DNA of 64,000 bases from Pelobates cultripes (taxonomy: Eukaryota; Chordata; Amphibia; Anura; Pelobatidae), in assembly GCA_933207985.1 (NCBI GenBank), contig OW240921.1:21646247-21710246 (forward strand), read 5' to 3'. Under the pieces are notes generated by a model. The model was not told the origin of the DNA and ran no database searches. It saw only the letters and a list, made by a program, of their open reading frames with translations. The translations under genes were made by a program, and so were the position numbers. This document shows positions 21,213 to 32,253 of the stretch, piece by piece. Numbering within the stretch: the first letter of the stretch is position 1; each line of letters begins with the position of its first letter.

Positions 21213-22721
21213 CAGGGCAGCCATCAGAAATGTTGGGGCCCCTGACAAAGCACAAGGTCTGGGCCCCCCTCCCCTTCTCTTCCCCCCCTCCCCGGGCCCG
21301 CCCACGCCCTACCTAGTCCGTTGACAATGATGTAGGACTGAATGTGGTGTGTATAGTGGAAGTGAATTAGAATGTGTGTAATGGATGTAGTGTTTGTGTG
21401 TATTAGATACTGTTTGTGCAGTGAATGAGTGTGTGTTTGTGTAGCGGATGCAGTGTGTATAGTGAACGCAGAGTGTATTTCAGTAGTGGATGTAGTGTGT
21501 GTACAGTGATGTAGTGTGTGTTTGTGTAGTGGATGTAGTGTTTGTGTGTACTAGATTAAATATGTTTAGTGGATGTAGTGGATGTAGTGTGTGTATTAGA
21601 CGCAGTGTCTGTGTATAGTGAATGCAGAGTGTTTCAATTTGTGGTGGATGTAGTGTGTGTACTGTGAATACCGGATGTTTGTGTAGTGGATGCTGTGTGC
21701 ACAGTTAATTCAGAGTGTGTGTCAGTATAGTGAATCCAGAGTGTGTGCATAGTTTAGTGAATACAGAGTGTGTGTTAGTGTGTAATGAATGCAGAGTGTG
21801 TGTTAGTGTGTAGTGAATGCAGAGTGTGTCTTAGTGTAGTGAATGCAGTGTTAATGTGTAGGGAATGCAGAGAGTGTGTTAGTGTGTAGCGGATGCAGAG
21901 TGTGTGTTGTGTTAGCGGATGCAGAGTGTGTGTTGTGTTAGTGTATGCAGTGTGTGTGTGTTAGTGTATGCAGTGTGGGTTGTGTTAGGTTAGTGTATGC
22001 AGTGTGTGTGTGTTAGTGTATGCAGTGTGTGTGTGTTAGTGTATGCAGTGTGTGTTTTGTTAGTGTATGCAGTGTGTGTGTGTGTTAGTGTATGCAGTGT
22101 GTGTGTGTTAGTGTATGCAGTGTGTTGTGTTAGTGTATGCAGTGTGTGTGTTAGTGTATGCAGTGCGTTGTGTTAGTGTATGCAGTGTGTGTGTGTTAGT
22201 GTATGCAGTGCGTGTTGTGTTAGTGTATGCAGTGTGTGTTGTGTAAATGTGCAATCTGGGGGGGAGGGGGAGGAAGGATCATTTTCACATTAATTTTTTA
22301 TTAAATTAAATGATATTCCCCCCTCCATGCTTACCTGTGTACAGGGAGGGGGGAGATTCCATCCCTGGTAGTCCGGTGGGGGGGCCCCCGGCTCCCTGTT
22401 ACCGCAGAGGGGGCCCAGGCAGCACACAGCTTCTCCTCTCTTCTAATAACTCTCGCGAGACCCGGTTACCATGGCAACGCTCCGCGGGTCTCGCAAGAGT
22501 TATTAGAAGAGAGAAGAGAGGAGAAGCTGTGTGCTGCCTGGGCCCCCTCTGCGGTAACAGGGAGCCGGGGACCCACGGCTGCACACATAGATAGCGATAT
22601 TCGCTATCTGTGTGTGCAGAGAAAGAAAGTGGGGCCCAGTACTGCCAGAGCAGTCCGGGCCCCCCAGGGCCGCAGGGCCCGTGACAACAGTCATGGTTGT
22701 CACCCCCTGATGGCGGCCCTG
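21213..22721. mobile_element. Non-autonomous hAT element with internal minisatellite
   Basis: Inverted ends CAGGGCAGCCATCAG / CTGATGGCGGCCCTG lie inside a perfect 8-bp target duplication GTTGGGAC (21205-21212 and 22722-22729), the hAT signature. The 1509-bp interior has no transposase. It is made of a GT-rich minisatellite (21340-22250) and GC-rich palindromes, notably about 22430-22520, where 'gagaagctgtgtgctgcc' flanks an inverted 'taactctcgcgaga' around 'ggttaccatggcaacg'. A related terminus is at 37303. Confidence 0.9.
21340..22250. repeat. GT-rich minisatellite (gtgtatgcagtgtgtgtgtta)
   Basis: The first third has variable units (agtggatgtagtgtgtgt, gtgaatgcagagtgtgtgtt). From about 21900 the units are regular at 20-24 bp, tgtgttagtgtatgcag. 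Unit homogeneity increases to the right, as expected of slippage-driven growth from one edge. Confidence 0.9.
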
Positions 22722-22729
22722 GTTGGGAC

Positions 22730-23085
22730 CACCAAATTGGTCCAGACACCTCTAATTGGTCTTTAGTAACGCAGAGGCTCTTTCAAAATTCCACTTATGG
22801 TTCATAACCCTATTTGTTCCTTGCAACAAATTTGTAAAGTATTACGTATTCATTACATATTCATTAGAAATTCAAAAAGTGTGCAATGTTAATTAAATAC
22901 TGCTTCAAGATATGGGCTGTGGCAAATGGCGGATTCAGTGTAAGTAGCAGCAGGCTGAAATTAAAAGATGCTCACAAAAGGAAGGCAAGAAAACCAATCT
23001 AAAATATCCCAAAATGGGACAAGAACAATTCCCTCCTTAGATGGACAAGACCCTAAGGAGGCAGACCAAATGGCTAACTGGGAAC
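22730..23085. other. No gene recognised
   Basis: No supported content. The right end (23040-23085) leads into retroelement-like sequence. Confidence 0.35.
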
Positions 23086-23089
23086 AGGG

Positions 23090-23900
23090 ACATGTGTGAG
23101 TGGGGGTGTGTAATAAGTTCAAAGAAAGGAGGTCCTAAAAGTAAAGGGGGGGGCCAAAGTTAAGGGAAGTGGCCATATATATAGAGGGATCCATTTTCTG
23201 TTATCCGGCTTGGGAACAGCTTCCCTTGGTGTTCCCCAGCTACATTCGACCAGGGCCTATGTACGTGGAAGGTATTTTGGCGGCCCTCAGGGCTAAGGCC
23301 TTGCAGGATGGTGGTGTACAGCTGCAGGCACAACTGGCATGGCAGCAGGCTGCTTCTGGGGGTTCTTCTCAGACGGTCACCTATGGCAGTGGAAGTTCGA
23401 TGTTTCGGGTCCAGGGGGATGCGCTGGGTACATCTACTCCCGGACGTGTGGCTGGATCTTTTCAGTCTGGCACTGCAAGATGCTTTGGAGGAGGCCATGG
23501 CGTTGTTGGTGGGGCGGCCCTGCTGATTTTAGGGGTAAAACAGCGGGGGCTTGTGATGGATGATGGTCCTTTCCAGTCAGGGTTGTAACAGCGGTCCAGT
23601 GGAAATGGTTCAGGGCTGATCCCTCCCCTAGCCTCGGGATATAAGTTATGATGAAGGACCTGCCCACTGAGCCAAAGCCAGTGGTTAGCATGGATAGTAT
23701 TCGAAGGCCAGTTGGAAGGACAATTGTGGTGTATGGACAAGGTGGGAGGCAAGCGCCCAGGTTATGTTAAATGGTTGGCAAGGATCTGGTAATGGAAGTT
23801 GCGGTTAATGAATGTCATGTTAATGTGTTATGTTAACAATGATAATGTTTTAAAGAAAGCTGTGTCCTGTTTGTCACAATTTATATCTTGCTGGGTAAGT
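23090..23900 (+). mobile_element. Unclassified retroelement-like segment
   Basis: A purine tract (aaaggggggggcc, 23141) precedes a TATA-like box (ccatatatatagagg, 23171-23185), an open frame of 139 codons and, near 23855, 'ttttaaagaaagctgtg'. This resembles a retroelement's promoter plus the start of a gag-like gene, but no domain is recognised. Confidence 0.3.
23169..23588 (+). CDS. Uncharacterised Ala/Gly-rich ORF, 139 codons
   Basis: I do not recognise this protein. The middle (about residues 35-65) is a predicted amphipathic helix, ALRAKALQDGGVQLQAQLAW, and the rest is Ser/Gly-rich. There is no zinc knuckle, protease or RT motif. The start overlaps the TATA-like box, so this ATG is unlikely to be used by that promoter. 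Overlapping frames at 23308-23563 are also open because of the GC-rich composition. It could be a degenerate gag-like protein of an LTR or YR retroelement, or non-coding. Confidence 0.2.
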   Translation: MAIYIEGSIFCYPAWEQLPLVFPSYIRPGPMYVEGILAALRAKALQDGGVQLQAQLAWQQAASGGSSQTVTYGSGSSMFRVQGDALGTSTPGRVAGSFQSGTARCFGGGHGVVGGAALLILGVKQRGLVMDDGPFQSGL

Positions 23901-25170
23901 TGTTATAAGTAAGAGGGGTTTCTTCCTACACTATCCCAACTACCTTCACACATGTGCAGATGACAGAGTATAGCGATGAACAACTCTTCAATTGTAACAT
24001 ATAAACAAAACAAAAAGATTACCTGCGCACAACCACAAATCCCCACGGACATTTAAATAACATGTTTTGGTATGACTTCAATGGCTTTTAACGTATAAGC
24101 TGATATGTCAATATCAAAGCAAACCTCTTAGCTTAAACCAACACAAGCGATTCACATTGCTACTTCTAGATTAAAGGCAAACACACTAATAAGACAGAAG
24201 TAGGTTTTCTTATGAATTCTTAATGTACAATATACTGCATGTCTGAGACGTTCTGCTCTGTTTTCCAATTTTCTATATTCAGTTCAAGTAAGAACAACCA
24301 AGACCAGGCCAATATCACTGAATTTAAAAATAAATTCAATTATCAAATATCTTCTAATGTTTTCTTTAGTGAATAAACCCTAAAAGGAAACTGTACAAAT
24401 TATTTATCACTAAAATGATTAGAAAGTTTATTTTTATATGCTGAAAGGACTAATAAAGAATAGCTTTAAAGGCAACTATTACATCCCAGAATTTTTAATA
24501 TTTTGTTTGCCTATCCCTTATATTTCACAAACGTGCTTGTGAGGTCTGAATGATAAAACTAAATGTATTTAGCGCTGTCCTGAAACTGAGCGTCTCCATC
24601 TTGGCTCCCTGTCAATCATCACATAAGTCCCGCCTTTTAATCTCACTAAGCATCGTAAGTAGGAGGAGGAACAGAAGCAGTGGGTGTGTAAAAAGTTCCG
24701 CCATGTTCTGAAAAGTGGGTTAAAGTACTAAAAGTGGGTCCGTCCCCACTGGAACCACCAAAAGCAGCGAGCATATTTGTGCAGAGCCCCTAATATTTCT
24801 GCGGGTCCCACTCCAGTTCAAACTGTGCCCCGGGTGTGCCCAGACTGAACTGGATTGTAAGGTCAGTTGATTTATATTAATATACATATAATAAAAAATG
24901 AAATTTACCCAGGTGATTTTCAATGTTTTATTCAAATTGCTGTCAAATTCCAGACAGGTGATAACTCACCTTAAATGTGTTTATGTCAAGGATTACAAGA
25001 CATTGCCCAATAAAATAAAATTTGGATTTTATAAGTAAGAGTAACAGATAAGCAAAGTCCACTTTTTATCTCGGTTTAGTTTCCCGTTGAGTTTATAGAC
25101 GATCAGACGGAATGGGTGTTATTGTGATAACTGATTAAATGTCACGGGGTTATTAAATAGCAGCTATCTG
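23901..25170. other. No gene recognised
   Basis: AT-rich DNA. The segment 24010-24220 resembles 27130-27330 loosely (cccacggac / ccctatgcac, attttaataatgttttgg, aatggc, taagct), suggesting a decayed dispersed repeat on both sites. Nothing else is supported. Confidence 0.35.
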
Positions 25171-25228
25171 TCATGTTTTCAGCATGGGGTCTGGAGTTTG
25201 ACAATGGTGTTTTGATGAGGATACATAC

Positions 25229-25350
25229 CGCTACTGTGTGTGTCATCCTTCAGTGACTGGGACAAACTTAATGGACCATCAATGTCTTCTGTCTGTGGCA
25301 CCCTGCCGTGCACTCTGTTTGGGCCATTGGTCTGCCATGCCCGCAAGTCA
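25229..25350 (-). CDS. Candidate internal coding exon (122 nt), unidentified
   Basis: On the minus strand a good acceptor (pyrimidine-rich 'tttctattgttacag' just above 25350) and a donor (AGCG|GTATGT at 25229/25228) enclose 122 nt. One frame is open throughout, reading DLRAWQTNGPNRVHGRVPQT and then EDIDGPLSLSQSLKDDTHSS, hydrophilic and apparently cytoplasmic. It would enter in phase 2 and leave in phase 1. The composition differs from the AT-rich flanks (25000-25150 and 25400-25700). I do not recognise the protein, and no partner exon was found nearby, so this rests on splice signals and composition only. Confidence 0.3.
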
Positions 25351-26067
25351 CTGTAACAATAGAAAGATTTAAGAGGTGCCACCTTTATTTCACCACGGCC
25401 ATCAGTCATCTCTGGATGGATTACCCTATTAGAGAATTTGATTAAAAGAATGTTGTAATCAAAAGGCAAAACATATTTTTGTTTGTTTATTAAAAGTCTT
25501 AATCGTCTAATCTCATGTCCATTTTACATTGATTATTTTGATGTATACTGTTTGCATGAATTTATACCTGTTTTGGTAAAAAGTTGTACTCTCTCAAAAA
25601 AGAGCTCAACGTGTATGTGTGTTTTTTTTTCTTGTAATCTAGTTAAATGTAACAGGTCAGTTGACTAGAGGATGCATGACCAACTAGAATGTCGTGGGTA
25701 CAATAGGAATGAAAGGAAGAGGCCAACAGCCAATCAGCATTGAAGGGCCAATAGGAATCCAGGCTTATGATATGCCACTTATTTTAGAAGGACCACCGGG
25801 TTAGGGTGAGGGTTGTAAATTAGATAGTGTTAGTATATAGGGGTATAAATTAGATAGTGTTAAACATATGTATTCAACCTAAAGTTTTAAATTGAGCAGT
25901 TTACAACAGAAATTCAAAAAGAGTAAATAAGAAAAATGCTGCACATCAATTTAATAAGGTTTTTGTAATTATTGCAGAAAGAAACACATATGTTTTGTCC
26001 TTTGTGTTGTTATTAATAGTCAGCAAATGAAAAACTAAACTGCTGGTAGTGTCCCACACACGTAGAG
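25351..26067. other. No gene recognised
   Basis: AT-rich flank with a short direct repetition (aaattagatagtgttagtat / aaattagatagtgttaaaca, 25818-25870). Nothing else seen. Confidence 0.35.
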
Positions 26068-26472
26068 TTAAAGGATCACTATAGGGTCAGGAACACAAAC
26101 ATGTATTCCTGACCCTATAGTGTTAAATCCACCATCTAGCCCCCCTGGGCCCCTCATGCCTCCATAAATATAGCAAAATCTTACTGTATTCAAGCCTGAA
26201 GCTGTAGATCTGCATGCTGTTTGAATAAAAAAAAAAAAAAACAAGCAGTCTGCTGACATCATCAGAAGTCGTGGCCTGATCCAATCACAATGCTTCCCCA
26301 TAGGATTGGCTGAGACTGACAATGAGGCAGATCAGGGGCAGAGCCAGCATGATTCAAACACAGCCCTGGCCAATCAGCATCTCCTCATAGGAATGAATGA
26401 AGGTTATGATTCTACTCACGAGAACAAATTCAATAAGCTGTAGTTGTTCTGGTAACTACAGTTTCCCTTTAA
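26068..26472. mobile_element. T2-like MITE (TTAA target site)
   Basis: TTAA at 26068-26071 and 26469-26472. The left end AAGGATCACTATAGGGTCAGG is followed by a palindrome partner, cctgaccctatagtg, at 26109. The right end holds a second palindrome (gctgtagttgttctggtaactacag). It belongs to the same broad family as the 1223 and 7302 copies but to another subfamily, as the internal sequence differs. Confidence 0.7.
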
Positions 26473-29400
26473 ATCATAAATCAGCATTAGCAAGTAGGCT
26501 TCTGAGAAGAGGGATCAATGGTTAATCTAATACTAAACGAATTATTTTATGTCTACTAAACACATGAAAAGATTATGTGTGAGTCAGATCTCTCCGCAAA
26601 CTCTGATTAAAAAATTTTGCAACACTGTACATAAAAAAGAAAAAATCCACATGGTTTTAAGCAAATCAGCATGTACTTAGGACAGAAAATGACTCTTTAT
26701 TCTAAAAACCAGATATAAAATGGCAGTGTGATTACACAAACATGCTGAAAGGCTCCGTGCAACAACCGTGTACAAACAAAGTAAATTGGAGCCGTTTGAT
26801 GGCAGATGTAAGGTAGAGAGACTTTGTTCTGAGATAAAATTGTTTGATGACGACTGCCTTCAAGTCTGCCGGCTCTGACTTCACATCAATCCTATCCCAA
26901 AATCCAGTAGCTACCTCTTCTATGGCATTTTATCGGAATCCCTGCTTGTATCCATTGATCTGTACAGGGTCTACATACTAAATCAGAGTTTTTAGTTTCT
27001 AAGATATATAAAGCAATAGTTTGATGCAAAATTAAGTCCTGCGCTCAAACTCCCACTATTCCTGGGCGGTAGCAATGGTTACAATACACATCAGCCCCAA
27101 TAAATACAATAATAACCAATGAAAAGAGTTACTTACTCACTATCCCAAATCCCTATGCACATTTTAATAATGTTTTTAGTATCACTCCAATGACCATTAG
27201 ATTGTAAGCTCACCTGCCACGTCAAGGAAAACCTATAAGGTGAGTCCTACATTAACAATTCAGCCTGCTGCTTTCAACTAACAGGTAAACAATCTCTAAT
27301 GAGACAGAGAGGGGTATTTTTCTAAACCTCTACATACTTATTAACCCCTTAATAGAGAACACATGGGGTGGGCGGCAGCACAGTTACAGTAACAGTGATG
27401 TGACGGAATGTCATTCTCTGGGACTACCAATTCCCCGGTGGGGGTCTGCCACTCTGTAGAGGGATCATTGCTGAGACTGGGGTCAAGCCAGCAGCTAAAT
27501 CTCCCCCCAGTTGGGATGGTCGCGGTGTGCATGCCCTTCTCCCAATTCCTTGTTTTAGGCATGTAAGAAGGTAGGCGTAGACCACTCGACCTGCCGCCTT
27601 CCTCCTCGAGGATTACTCTGCCTGCACGTCCCTGATCAACATCTTTACAAAGGTGCTTGTAGCTCATTGGCCAACAAGTCCTAGGACACTGTGAGAGAGA
27701 TTATCCCCAATAACTGAGACCAAAGACTTTGTCAAAGGAAATCCCCCTCACACCCCCACACACAATACTTTATTTAAAACAAAGACAAGGCCTCAGTAGT
27801 GACTTCTCCTTCAACGCACGGTGTAGATGGAAGCATTCATATGTAAACATACATAACACAAGAGTACACACAATCACAATGAACACATCAAAATATAATG
27901 CAAGTACAATTTTTAAACAGAAGAAAAATCAACAATGAATTACATGTCACTGCTTATTTGAGTGCACTAAATATGCGTACCAACATTATGTAAATTGACA
28001 CATTTCCAGTTAGTCAACAGAGGGCGCTGCAGAGTCATCACAGAGGGAAGCAAAGTTTAGGGCATGCAGTTGCTGACTGGAGTCCGTAAACTGGAACACA
28101 ACTGGTAGAATATGTTTATAGCAAATAGAACGAGGAGGAACGGTGTAGCTCCATCTGTTTTACAGAGCATTATGGTGTAATAAGGGACACCAGTTTGAAA
28201 AGGCCCGAGATACAGCTAAGTGAGAGAACTTAGGTATTGAAGACTCGGGATGCGTAATTTCTGGATGTTAGGTAGATGAGAGACTATGACCCAATGTCAC
28301 GTCATGAGCCACGGCAATCAATGCAAGGCAGGTGGCCGCCACGTAATGTCTAATCTTAAGTAATGTGTCTACCCAAACTACATACTAGGCATCGGGGGAG
28401 AATAATGACTGCACATAGGTCAGAGCAGACCCTTGGATGTAATCTTCAGGTTAGTAGAATATTTATTGCAGGAGATTTATCAAGGTAAAAACAGGTGCTA
28501 GTCTGGGACAAAGTTCTAAATACAGAGCAATCACCGTGGAAACCACAGTCTGTCTCTCAATTTTGCACAAAAAATATCATGTTTTGTCTTGATAAATCTA
28601 GACTTTATCTATATATTTCTTGCTTATTTTGACATATTCAAGGTTCTAATATACCTAAAAAAAGACCCTCATCAAAAATGATTCTCATCCAAAAAGACTT
28701 CCATCAAAAATGATTCTCAGATGCTCATTTCTGGGGGGGATCTCAAGATCTCTTTACTGGTCTAAAGTGAATATCATTTTCTATCCTGAACAGGATCGTG
28801 ACACAGGAGCTTGCAAGTTATGGCTAGAGTCGCTGCATCCTTCCTGTTAATTCTTTGTAATCTGATGGCACAAGTAGAGTCGAGCAGCATTTGTGCTGAT
28901 GAGCTAATGATACAGAATAAATTAAGTAAAGTCTCACACCACATGCAAATTGCTTCTGGTTCTATCACAATCACAGAGGGGCTGAGAATCGCTGGTATCA
29001 TTTTAGACAGGTTAGGCTGTTCGTGTGTCAGGATGGAACAATCTGATGATTTGATGTTAACCCTTTCAGGAGCTGGCAGAGAACAAATATAAGGGAGTAG
29101 TGTTGGGAGAATTACATTGTTCTATATGTATATGCGGAATACATTTTCACAAGAGAATTTCACTAAAAAAAACAAAGAAAGGCTACACGTCACAAGAAAT
29201 GAGAGTCTCTTATTTTGTTTTTCTTTAACGAAATATTCTTTAATAAATGATTTATACTAAAAAGAGGGGAAACAGACTTTTACGAAAGACAATACTGAAT
29301 AACGAGTTATACCTAATGAAGAAGAAACAAACAAAAAAATAAATACATTTTAAAAATAGCTAAAAGAAAGAAAAGTAAACATGTGATAAAGGTGAAAAGG

Positions 29401-29530
29401 GTGATATTTGTTCATTTAAATTGTTTTTGTGAATCTGTGGCTACTTCCGGGCAGGCCCACCATTATGGTTGTCACCAGTGACGCACGTTACTGGTGATGC
29501 CCCTTATTAAGACCTCACCCCGATTCTCCC
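26473..29530. other. Three kilobases without a supported gene
   Basis: A minus-strand ORF of 108 codons (27341-27667, starting MSYKHLCKDVDQGRAGRVIL) has no recognised domain and no splice context. An ORF at 28811-29092 (+) begins with a signal-like stretch but its flanks give no support. The part around 28480-28610 (caatcaccgtggaaacca, cttgataaatctagac) resembles a dispersed frog repeat, family unknown. Confidence 0.35.
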
Positions 29531-29584
29531 AGAAACTATCAGGCCCAACCAAGCACTGGATGAGTTTTATTCGAGTTGTTAAAA

Positions 29585-29950
29585 GAAATGTATGGACACC
29601 ATAACAACTTCATTGAAATTGACTTGTTTGGATGCCCAGAGGTCCCTGGCGCTTTCTTACCTGAAGGTGTTAAACCATTCTCGAACGGTTTAACCCCAAA
29701 AGGTGCTTGATCTACTGATGGTATTAGATCGTCAGCTGCCTGCTCTAAGCCAATCAGAGGCACCCCTGCCCAGCGGCACGCCGCGCTTTTTATGAAACTG
29801 CATTGAAGAAAGAGGATACCACTGGGGACAGGTGCTGGAAAGCAACTATTGGGTTAAACCATTCGAAAACGGTTTAACCCTTTCAGGTAAGAAAGCGCCA
29901 GTGACCTCTCATTTCAATGAAGTTGTTAGAGTGCCCACAGAGTGCCTGTA
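29585..29950. mobile_element. Palindromic MITE-like repeat
   Basis: The left arm (aacaacttcattgaaat ... ggcgctttcttacctgaa ... taaaccattctcgaacggttt) recurs inverted at 29850-29935 with the same three blocks in reverse order. It is a fold-back of about 350 bp. A single-arm relative (cggtttagcccttgaagta ... aacaacttcatt) is at 45430-45500. Confidence 0.6.
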
Positions 29951-30080
29951 AGCAAATGATTGCCTCTCTGCTCCATTACATCAGTTGTATATTACAACTT
30001 TGAGTATTGTCCACTCATTTCATGGGACAGAAATTCCTAACACTGCGGCTTATGTTACATAGAAACATAGAATGTGACGG

Positions 30081-30689
30081 TGTCAGGGTCTTACCTGAGT
30101 TGGGAGTCTGTAGCGCAGATATGATGCTCACCCTTGCAGATAGCCACAGGCCGAGGTGGTCAGGTAAGAATTCACCTGGCCTGTGGGTCTGTGCACGGGG
30201 GCTGTGCAGGATGCAGTACCAATACGCAGGACAGGCAAGGACTGAACCAGCAGGATGGTCGAGGGATAGCCGAGGTCAAAGGATGCCAGAGGACAGGAAC
30301 AACGAGGAGTAGCCGAAGTCAAGGGATGCCAGAAGTCAGAATAAACGAGTCAGGAAGCCGGGGTCAATAATGCGAAGCGATGAAACAGGAACACTGGAAC
30401 AAACAGGATCAAAGACTTGACACTGAGCACAGGGCGAGGCTGGGTTTATATACCCTGCTGATGACTGATCAGAGTCAGGTGAAACACAGCCAAGTCAAGG
30501 TGCAGCCCCCAGAGTAGTAGCCATGTCAGGATGAACAGGACTGGAATCAGTCTTCACTGTAAATAGCTGCTGTGGCTCAGAGGTAGAAAGCAGGACCAGG
30601 ACTGAGAAGATCCCCGGTTCAAGTCCCCTGTTGGGAACTCCAAGAGCGACCACGTCTTGCCGTCTGTCTATCAGGTGAGAACCGTGACA
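30081..30689 (-). repeat. 3' LTR with TATA box and tRNA-like segment
   Basis: 609 bp with TGTCA/TGACA ends. On the element's strand, TATATAAA lies at 30452-30445. On the opposite strand, 'tggctcagaggtag' (30572-30585) and 'ggttcaagtcc' (30616-30626) have the order and ~30-nt spacing of RNA polymerase III A and B boxes. The left flank 'gaatgtgacgg' is a CR1-like LINE 3' end, the insertion target. Confidence 0.8.
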
Positions 30690-31899
30690 GTACCCCCCCC
30701 TTTAAAAACGACCTCCGGGCGTAAATAGGTTCACTGTCAGCATAGTACACCTCTCCAGGGTCACTATCTGAATCCAGTGAGTCCCCATAGTCAAACTCCC
30801 CAGCAAGGATTCCCTTTACAGCTTGGGAGTCCGCAGTACCAGCTTCTGGTACGGCTGGAGAATTGTCCAGGTCTTTTAGGTTCCGGGTACAGGTGGCAAG
30901 CACTTCCAAAACTTTGGCAGGAGCAGTGTTCGCAGCTAACAATGCTTTTTCGAACATTTCAAGGTCTTCTTTACGGACTATAGTGCCATTAGAAGCAACG
31001 GCACAATCCACAGGTAAAACCTCTTCGGGCGGGCAGGAAGTAGTGGTGGTATCACAGGAAGCAACTTCGGGAGTAGATGCAGGAGGCTCTGGAGCAGGGG
31101 ATGGAGGTTTTCTCGCGGAAGCCAAGCATGTGCAAGCACAACGGCTTCTATTTGGCTTTTTAGGCTGGTATGCGGTGTACACAGGGCGAAGGAAACTAGT
31201 ACCAAGTCGGAGAGCTGGAGGTCTAGGAGGGCGAACAGGACAAAGCGTGATGAAATGCCCTTTTTCTCCACAGTAGTAACATAGGCCATAGCTTCTCCTT
31301 CGGTCTCTTTCCTTAGGTGTCACTTTGCAGTGGACGAGTCCTAATTGCATAGGTTCCACAGGGTCAAGTGGAACACCGGATACCTCTGGAGTTTTCTTGG
31401 GAGCTGGAACATAAGGAGGCATCTCTGGGGCGTAGTGGTGGTACTCGGTTTCTTGGTTAGGAAGAATCTGAGATTTTTTAGTACGTGGAGATGACTTGGC
31501 CACAGTGGTCTTACATTGTGAGTCCATAGCAGTACTAAAGGATTCCCAGCTGACCAGGACAGGACTCTTCGTCTGCAACATTTGGTGAGCCCAAACTTTG
31601 ATGCGTCCAGACAACAGGTTGATAGCCGCTCTGACCCTGATGAATTCTGTGGCATATGTTCGAGGCTTTAAAGAAAACAACACCTCACAATCCATCTTGA
31701 AGGACTGAAAGGATGTGCGGCTACCATCAAATCGGTCGGGCATGATGACAAATGGTTCAGGAAAAGCTGGTTCCGGGGCTGGATGTACTGCGCCTTTAAG
31801 GAATAAAATTTCTTGCTGCAGCTCCGAAACAATCTGGGCCAGGCTGGACACACGATGGGTCGAGGGTGAGCACATCTCTGCGGACTCCATAATGGTCAA
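30619..31899 (-). CDS. Gag polyprotein of a gypsy-type LTR element
   Basis: A 426-codon ORF (in-frame ATG at 31891; the reading frame opens with TTG at 31899). After a coiled-coil-like N-terminus ([14 protein letters not shown]) comes a retrotransposon Gag capsid domain, [20 protein letters not shown] with downstream [15 protein letters not shown] (about residues 50-115). The motif [10 protein letters not shown] then precedes a CCHC zinc knuckle, [14 protein letters not shown] (about residue 210-225), which would bind RNA. The tail is Pro/Ser-rich and acidic and ends inside the 3' LTR. Gag would assemble particles in the cytoplasm. The ORF has no stop or frameshift despite the absence of pol, so mobility would need enzymes from another element. 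Confidence 0.85.
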   Translation of the reverse strand: MTIMESAEMCSPSTHRVSSLAQIVSELQQEILFLKGAVHPAPEPAFPEPFVIMPDRFDGSRTSFQSFKMDCEVLFSLKPRTYATEFIRVRAAINLLSGRIKVWAHQMLQTKSPVLVSWESFSTAMDSQCKTTVAKSSPRTKKSQILPNQETEYHHYAPEMPPYVPAPKKTPEVSGVPLDPVEPMQLGLVHCKVTPKERDRRRSYGLCYYCGEKGHFITLCPVRPPRPPALRLGTSFLRPVYTAYQPKKPNRSRCACTCLASARKPPSPAPEPPASTPEVASCDTTTTSCPPEEVLPVDCAVASNGTIVRKEDLEMFEKALLAANTAPAKVLEVLATCTRNLKDLDNSPAVPEAGTADSQAVKGILAGEFDYGDSLDSDSDPGEVYYADSEPIYARRSFLKGGVLSRFSPDRQTARRGRSWSSQQGT

Positions 31900-31905
31900 G
31901 TCTTA

Positions 31906-32153
31906 TGTCAGGGTCTTACCTGAGTTGGGAGTCTGTAGCGCAGATATGATGCTCACCCTTGCAGATAGCCACAGGCCGAGGTGGTCAGGTAAGAATTCAC
32001 CTGGCCTGTGGGTCTGTGCACGGGGGCTGTGCAGGATGAAGTACCAAGTCGCAGGACAGGCAAGGACTCAAACAGCAGAATCGTCAAAGGATAGCCGAGG
32101 TCAAAGGATGCCAGAAGACAGGAACAACAAGGAGTAGCCGAAGTCAAGGGATG
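31906..32153 (-). repeat. 5' LTR, truncated by assembly gap
   Basis: It matches 30081-30329 with scattered substitutions clustered in the 'caggacaggcaagg' region. The rest of the LTR and the target duplication lie in the N gap. Confidence 0.85.
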
Positions 32154-32253
32154 NNNNNNNNNNNNNNNNNNNNNNNNNNNNNNNNNNNNNNNNNNNNNNN
32201 NNNNNNNNNNNNNNNNNNNNNNNNNNNNNNNNNNNNNNNNNNNNNNNNNNNNN
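32154..32253. other. Assembly gap (100 N)
   Basis: A run of exactly 100 N between the truncated LTR and a GTTAGGGTGCTG array; the true length is unknown. Confidence 1.

Larger units (their letters stand above)
30081..32153 (-). mobile_element. Ty3/gypsy-type LTR element with gag only
   Basis: The two LTR copies share TGTCAGGGTCTTACC at their outer or inner edges. The low-coordinate copy (30081-30689, 609 bp) is complete and ends TGTCA...TGACA. The high-coordinate copy starts at 31906 and is cut by the N gap after 248 bp. On the minus strand the order is 5' LTR, gag, polypurine tract (aaagggggggta, 30690-30705), 3' LTR. No protease, RT or integrase lies between. Only about 15 nt separate the 5' LTR from gag, and no tRNA-complementary TGG primer site is visible. 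The LTRs differ at roughly a dozen of 247 shared positions. Confidence 0.85.

Noticed and set aside
28811..29092. ORF beginning with a signal-peptide-like stretch (ARVAASFLLILCNLMAQ)
   Set aside because: No splice context, promoter, poly(A) signal or recognisable mature part; an opposite-strand ORF is equally open.
31715..32137. 140-codon plus-strand ORF running from gag antisense into the LTR
   Set aside because: It is the antisense of the gag/LTR junction and shows no domain.
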